Of a stretch of 17,583 nt of DNA, positions 14,521-17,583 are shown in pieces. The notes below the pieces were generated by a model. The model was not told the origin of the DNA, did not search any database, and saw only the letters and a program-made list of their open reading frames with translations. Position numbers and translations under genes: made by a program. Positions within the stretch are counted from its first letter, which is position 1. Every line of letters starts with the position of its first letter. Source of the stretch: an uncultured Verrucomicrobiota bacterium (lineage in GTDB: Bacteria > Verrucomicrobiota > Kiritimatiellia > RFP12 > UBA1067); NCBI GenBank assembly GCA_946615275.1, contig CAMOHV010000006.1, positions 1 to 17,583 of the forward strand, written 5' to 3'.

Positions 14521-17373
14521 ATGAAGAGAATAGCAGCATGCATGATGATGGCGGTGGGCGTGAGCGGAATGCCCGGCGCCGCGACAACGGCGCTGGTATA
14601 CTTGCCTCCGCGTGATGTGGACCCGAAGGCGGCGACGCTCGAAAACCCCATCCCTCGCCGCTGGAGCGGACAAAAAGCCGCGCTCGCATTCTCCCGCATA
14701 GAGCGCGGATCAAAGAGCATAACGCTCTCGTGGTCGGACGCGGCCGCCGCCCGGAATGCTCCAAAGCTCAGGGGCGATCCGCGAGGCCTTTGGGCAAAGC
14801 GCACTCCGGAAAAGCCTCCTGTCACCGAACCTCGTCTTTACGCAATGGGCAAAGACGGACGCCTCTTCCGCGACAATCTGCCGTCCGCAGGCGAATTGAT
14901 GCCGTTCGTGGTGGTCGTGGACGGCAACCCCGAGGACGGCCATGGCGGCTACGTGCTGGGATGCGACCGCGGCGAATGGTCTTTGACGAGCACCAACGAT
15001 GTTGTAGTCGTGTCGGGCGCGAATCCATATTCGATCGCGTTCAACGGCACTTGGCTCGCCGGGCTGCAGACTGCCGCCCGCGAAAAGCCCGGTCTCTTTG
15101 CGGACACCGAGGGCATGTCCCCCGATCTGTGGGTGACGGTCGTCTCCGAATGGGTGCAGGACGACAACAAGTGGAATTGCCCGTCCGCCGGCTGGACAGA
15201 CTATCTGCGGCGGCGGTTCGCGTCCCGCGCCAAGCTGCTCGCCGATCCACGCCTCAAGGAGACGTTCGAGAAGGGGATACTGTTCAACACGCGTCGTCCG
15301 CCCACATGGAACCACTGCGTTGCGCAGTACTTCGGCTGGCGTCAGCGCCCCGGCGGCACTCTGCTTGTGATGGAGGAGCCGGGCCGTTCGCTGAAGACGC
15401 GCGACCTGATCGCCGGGCGGATGCCGAACGGCAGTTATCTGGAGCCGCGCCTTTCATACGGCGCCGACAGGGCCCTCTTCGCGTTCGTCGAGACCGAAGA
15501 GGCGCTAAACCCATATTCGATGCCTGTCAACGAGAAGGGGAAGGACGACCATTATTACCATCTGTGGTCCGTCAACATCGACGGTTCCGGCCTCAAGCAG
15601 ATCACGCATGGCGTGTACGAGGACTTCATGCCGGAATTCCTCCCCGATGGCGACATCGCGTTCATGTCGTCGCGCCGCCGCTCGCAGAGCCGCTGCTTCT
15701 GGTACGGCTACTCCAACCGCTGGCAGGCATACACGATGTTTCGGATGAAGCCCGACGGATCCGACATACGCCAGCTTTCGTGGAACGACGTGGCCGAATG
15801 GTTCCCCTCCATGGCGAACAACGGCGAGCTCCTCTTCGCGCGCTGGGACTACATCGACCGCGACGCCGTGCGCCATCAGAACCTGTGGAGCATGCGCCCG
15901 GACGGCACGAACCCGAAGGCTGTGTGGGGCAACGAGACGCCCAGCCCGCACTGCACGTTCCAGCCGCGCGCCATACCCGGCTCGCGGAAGGTGGCGTGCA
16001 TCGCCTCCGCTCACCACGCCGTCACGGGCGGGCCGCTAATCCTCATCGATCCTTCCGTGGATGAGAACAGCGAGGCGGCCGTTACGCATGTCACGCCGGG
16101 CCACTATCCTGAATGCGACATGAAGTACCCTCCGGACGACAAGTCACCCGAAGCGCACAACGACTGGTACAACTCTCCTCATCCTTACGGCGAAGACCTC
16201 TTTCTGATCTGCTGGAGCCGCGAGCCGCTCCACTACGAACCGAGCCGCCCCGCGCCAAGCGACTCCCTCGGCATCTACGTTCTGTCGGCTGACGGACGGC
16301 GCGAGGTCCTTTGGCGCGACGGCTGCCTTTGCGCGTGCTCGCCGCAGCCGCTCGTGCCGCGCCAGAAGCCTCCGAAGCTCGAATCCCAGTTCGACATGTC
16401 CCTTGCGGCGCAGAAGAAGGGCGAGGTGTTCCTCGCCAATGTCTATCGCGGCCTCACGAACGCCGCCTCCGGCTCGCTCAAGGAAGTGCGCGTGGTGCAG
16501 ATATTCCCGCGCACCGCGCCCGACCAGTACAAGCCGAACACTGGGCGCGGCGGACACGAGAACGCGCGCGCCGTGCTGGGGACGGTTCCACTGGAGGAGG
16601 ACGGCTCGGCCCGCTTCATCGTGCCCGCAGAGAAGCCACTGCTCTTCCAGATTCTCGACAAGGACGGCTTGGCATGGAGGACCATGCGCTCCACGACCTC
16701 GCTAATGCCCGGCGAGCGCATCTCGTGCGTCGGATGCCACGAGTCGAAGCGCGAAGTCTCGTACGGCCCCATCTCCGTCGCCTTGAAGCAGCCCGCCCGC
16801 GAACTGAAACTCACCCCCGAGGCCGGGCGCCCATGGGGATTCGTCGAGAACGTGCAGCCGATCTTCGACGCGAAATGCGTCAGCTGCCATGGCGACAAGG
16901 ACCCTCCGAAGGGGATATCCCTAACGCGCACCCCCGATGTCCGCTTCTCGGAAAAGACGGAAGTCGTCGAGACGGGCCCGCTGCAGTATTCGGCTCCATT
17001 CACCAAATCGTACGCGACGCTTTGCTTCACTGACGAACCTGCTGTGAAAAAGCCGAACACCATGAAGCCGTTCCTCTGCTGGAAGGTGCGCATGGGCAAG
17101 GACATGCAGGGCCGCCCCGCGCAGATGGTCCCTTGCTGGCCCGAATACAACCATGTGCAGACGACGCCGGAGGGGCCGGGCAACAACGCGCTGGGGTCGG
17201 GGCTCTTAGGCAAACTCTCACGCGGCAAACATGCAAAGATGCTCACCGACGCCGAGAAGCGCGTCCTCGCGACGTGGATTGACCTTAACGCGACGTTCTA
17301 CGGATGCTACGAGGAGCCGAACCTCTCCAGGCAGTTGAGGGGTGAGCCTATTCACATGCTAGAAAGACAATAG
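14521..17373 (+). CDS. HzsA-related exported protein with beta-propeller and two c-type haem motifs
   Basis: A 950-residue protein, start ATG 14521 after AAGAGGT; an ATG at 14440 overlaps the -10 and is rejected. MKRIAACMMMAVGVSGMPGAA is a signal peptide, so it acts in the periplasm, where c-type haem is attached. The middle holds TolB/PD40-type propeller blades: LWSVNIDGSGLKQITHG (about 348-364), MFRMKPDGSDIRQLSW and LWSMRPDGTNPKAVWG, each with the blade-typical PDG/DGS turn. ARWDYIDRDAVRHQNLWS resembles the hydrazine synthase alpha-subunit family. Near the C-terminus are two CxxCH sites, C736-VG-CH and C786-VS-CH. True hydrazine synthase belongs to anammox bacteria with beta/gamma subunits; none is here, so this is one of the many HzsA-related proteins of unknown function in Planctomycetes and Verrucomicrobia. 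A redox or electron-transfer role is likely. It is transcribed divergently from the two-component system. Confidence 0.8.
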   Translation: MKRIAACMMMAVGVSGMPGAATTALVYLPPRDVDPKAATLENPIPRRWSGQKAALAFSRIERGSKSITLSWSDAAAARNAPKLRGDPRGLWAKRTPEKPPVTEPRLYAMGKDGRLFRDNLPSAGELMPFVVVVDGNPEDGHGGYVLGCDRGEWSLTSTNDVVVVSGANPYSIAFNGTWLAGLQTAAREKPGLFADTEGMSPDLWVTVVSEWVQDDNKWNCPSAGWTDYLRRRFASRAKLLADPRLKETFEKGILFNTRRPPTWNHCVAQYFGWRQRPGGTLLVMEEPGRSLKTRDLIAGRMPNGSYLEPRLSYGADRALFAFVETEEALNPYSMPVNEKGKDDHYYHLWSVNIDGSGLKQITHGVYEDFMPEFLPDGDIAFMSSRRRSQSRCFWYGYSNRWQAYTMFRMKPDGSDIRQLSWNDVAEWFPSMANNGELLFARWDYIDRDAVRHQNLWSMRPDGTNPKAVWGNETPSPHCTFQPRAIPGSRKVACIASAHHAVTGGPLILIDPSVDENSEAAVTHVTPGHYPECDMKYPPDDKSPEAHNDWYNSPHPYGEDLFLICWSREPLHYEPSRPAPSDSLGIYVLSADGRREVLWRDGCLCACSPQPLVPRQKPPKLESQFDMSLAAQKKGEVFLANVYRGLTNAASGSLKEVRVVQIFPRTAPDQYKPNTGRGGHENARAVLGTVPLEEDGSARFIVPAEKPLLFQILDKDGLAWRTMRSTTSLMPGERISCVGCHESKREVSYGPISVALKQPARELKLTPEAGRPWGFVENVQPIFDAKCVSCHGDKDPPKGISLTRTPDVRFSEKTEVVETGPLQYSAPFTKSYATLCFTDEPAVKKPNTMKPFLCWKVRMGKDMQGRPAQMVPCWPEYNHVQTTPEGPGNNALGSGLLGKLSRGKHAKMLTDAEKRVLATWIDLNATFYGCYEEPNLSRQLRGEPIHMLERQ

Positions 17374-17435
17374 AAAACCGTTGCGAATGACTCTGGCCCT
17401 GAAACAAGCGACTACGTCAAATAGTTAGGAAAGAC

Positions 17436-17583
17436 ATGAAGACACAATTGATTGCATGCGCCGGTTTCGCCTTGATGGCGGGCGCCAACGTCGTAGCGTC
17501 CGCCGGAGAGCGCGATGTGGTGAAGGCATCCGGCAAATGGGAGATGGCCCAGGCCACGGATCCCGGCAGATGGATGCCCGCGA
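17436..17583 (+). CDS. Exported protein, 3'-truncated by window edge
   Basis: Only the first 49 codons are visible. ATG 17436 has AGGAAAG (17427-17433) upstream. MKTQLIACAGFALMAGANVVASA is a signal peptide; the mature start reads GERDVVKASGKWEMAQATDPGRWMPA. No family can be assigned from this fragment. The gene starts 62 bp after the HzsA-related gene on the same strand with no obvious terminator or promoter between, so the two may form an operon. Confidence 0.7.
   Translation, partial: MKTQLIACAGFALMAGANVVASAGERDVVKASGKWEMAQATDPGRWMPA

Noticed and set aside
14521..17373. Genuine hydrazine synthase (anammox)
   Set aside because: No beta/gamma subunit or other anammox gene is nearby, and HzsA-related homologues are common in non-anammox PVC bacteria.

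Overview
The window looks like a chromosomal segment of a GC-rich, Gram-negative bacterium of the Planctomycetes-Verrucomicrobia-Chlamydiae group, most likely a Verrucomicrobia/Kiritimatiellota-type anaerobe. The inference rests on GspJ/GspK-like pseudopilins with very long leaders, a rubredoxin-first ('reverse') rubrerythrin, a large two-domain alpha/beta hydrolase, a hydrazine-synthase-alpha-related (HzsA-like) propeller/cytochrome protein, and a histidine kinase with a large periplasmic sensor made of repeated beta modules. No 16S rRNA or other taxonomic marker is present, so the placement is tentative.

Layout. Bases 1-3908 (+) form a secretion-related run: the 3' part of a metzincin-type zinc protease, a small secreted protein of unknown function, and two tightly coupled type II secretion minor pseudopilins (GspJ-like and GspK-like, ATGA overlap). 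Bases 3999-4832 encode a serine O-acetyltransferase (cysteine synthesis). Bases 4883-6886 encode a secreted two-domain alpha/beta hydrolase with its own near-consensus promoter. Bases 6964-8748 hold a rubrerythrin and argJ (arginine synthesis) 15 bp apart, followed closely by a GntP-family permease (8772-10028).

The most striking structure is at 9957-11631. An AbiEi/AbiEii (type IV toxin-antitoxin) pair with a perfect-consensus promoter sits between two 81-bp direct repeats (74/81 identical). The left repeat is the last 24 codons (stop included) of the permease gene plus 9 bp of downstream DNA. The right repeat is a non-coding relic of the same gene end. This is the footprint of a roughly 1.6-kb cargo unit inserted at, or duplicating, a gene 3' end, with no integrase or transposase in sight.

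Bases 11651-14373 (-) encode a NarL/LuxR-type two-component system: a kinase with a large periplasmic sensor, then its response regulator, overlapping by 13 bp. Divergent from it is a 950-residue HzsA-related protein with TolB-like propeller repeats and two CxxCH haem motifs (14521-17373). A perfect 7-1-7 palindrome between the two, about 45 bp upstream of the predicted start of the HzsA-related transcript, is a candidate response-regulator site. The window ends inside another gene for an exported protein (17436 onward).

No tRNA, rRNA, CRISPR array, integrase, transposase or origin was recognised. No stretch longer than 300 bases is without a gene.
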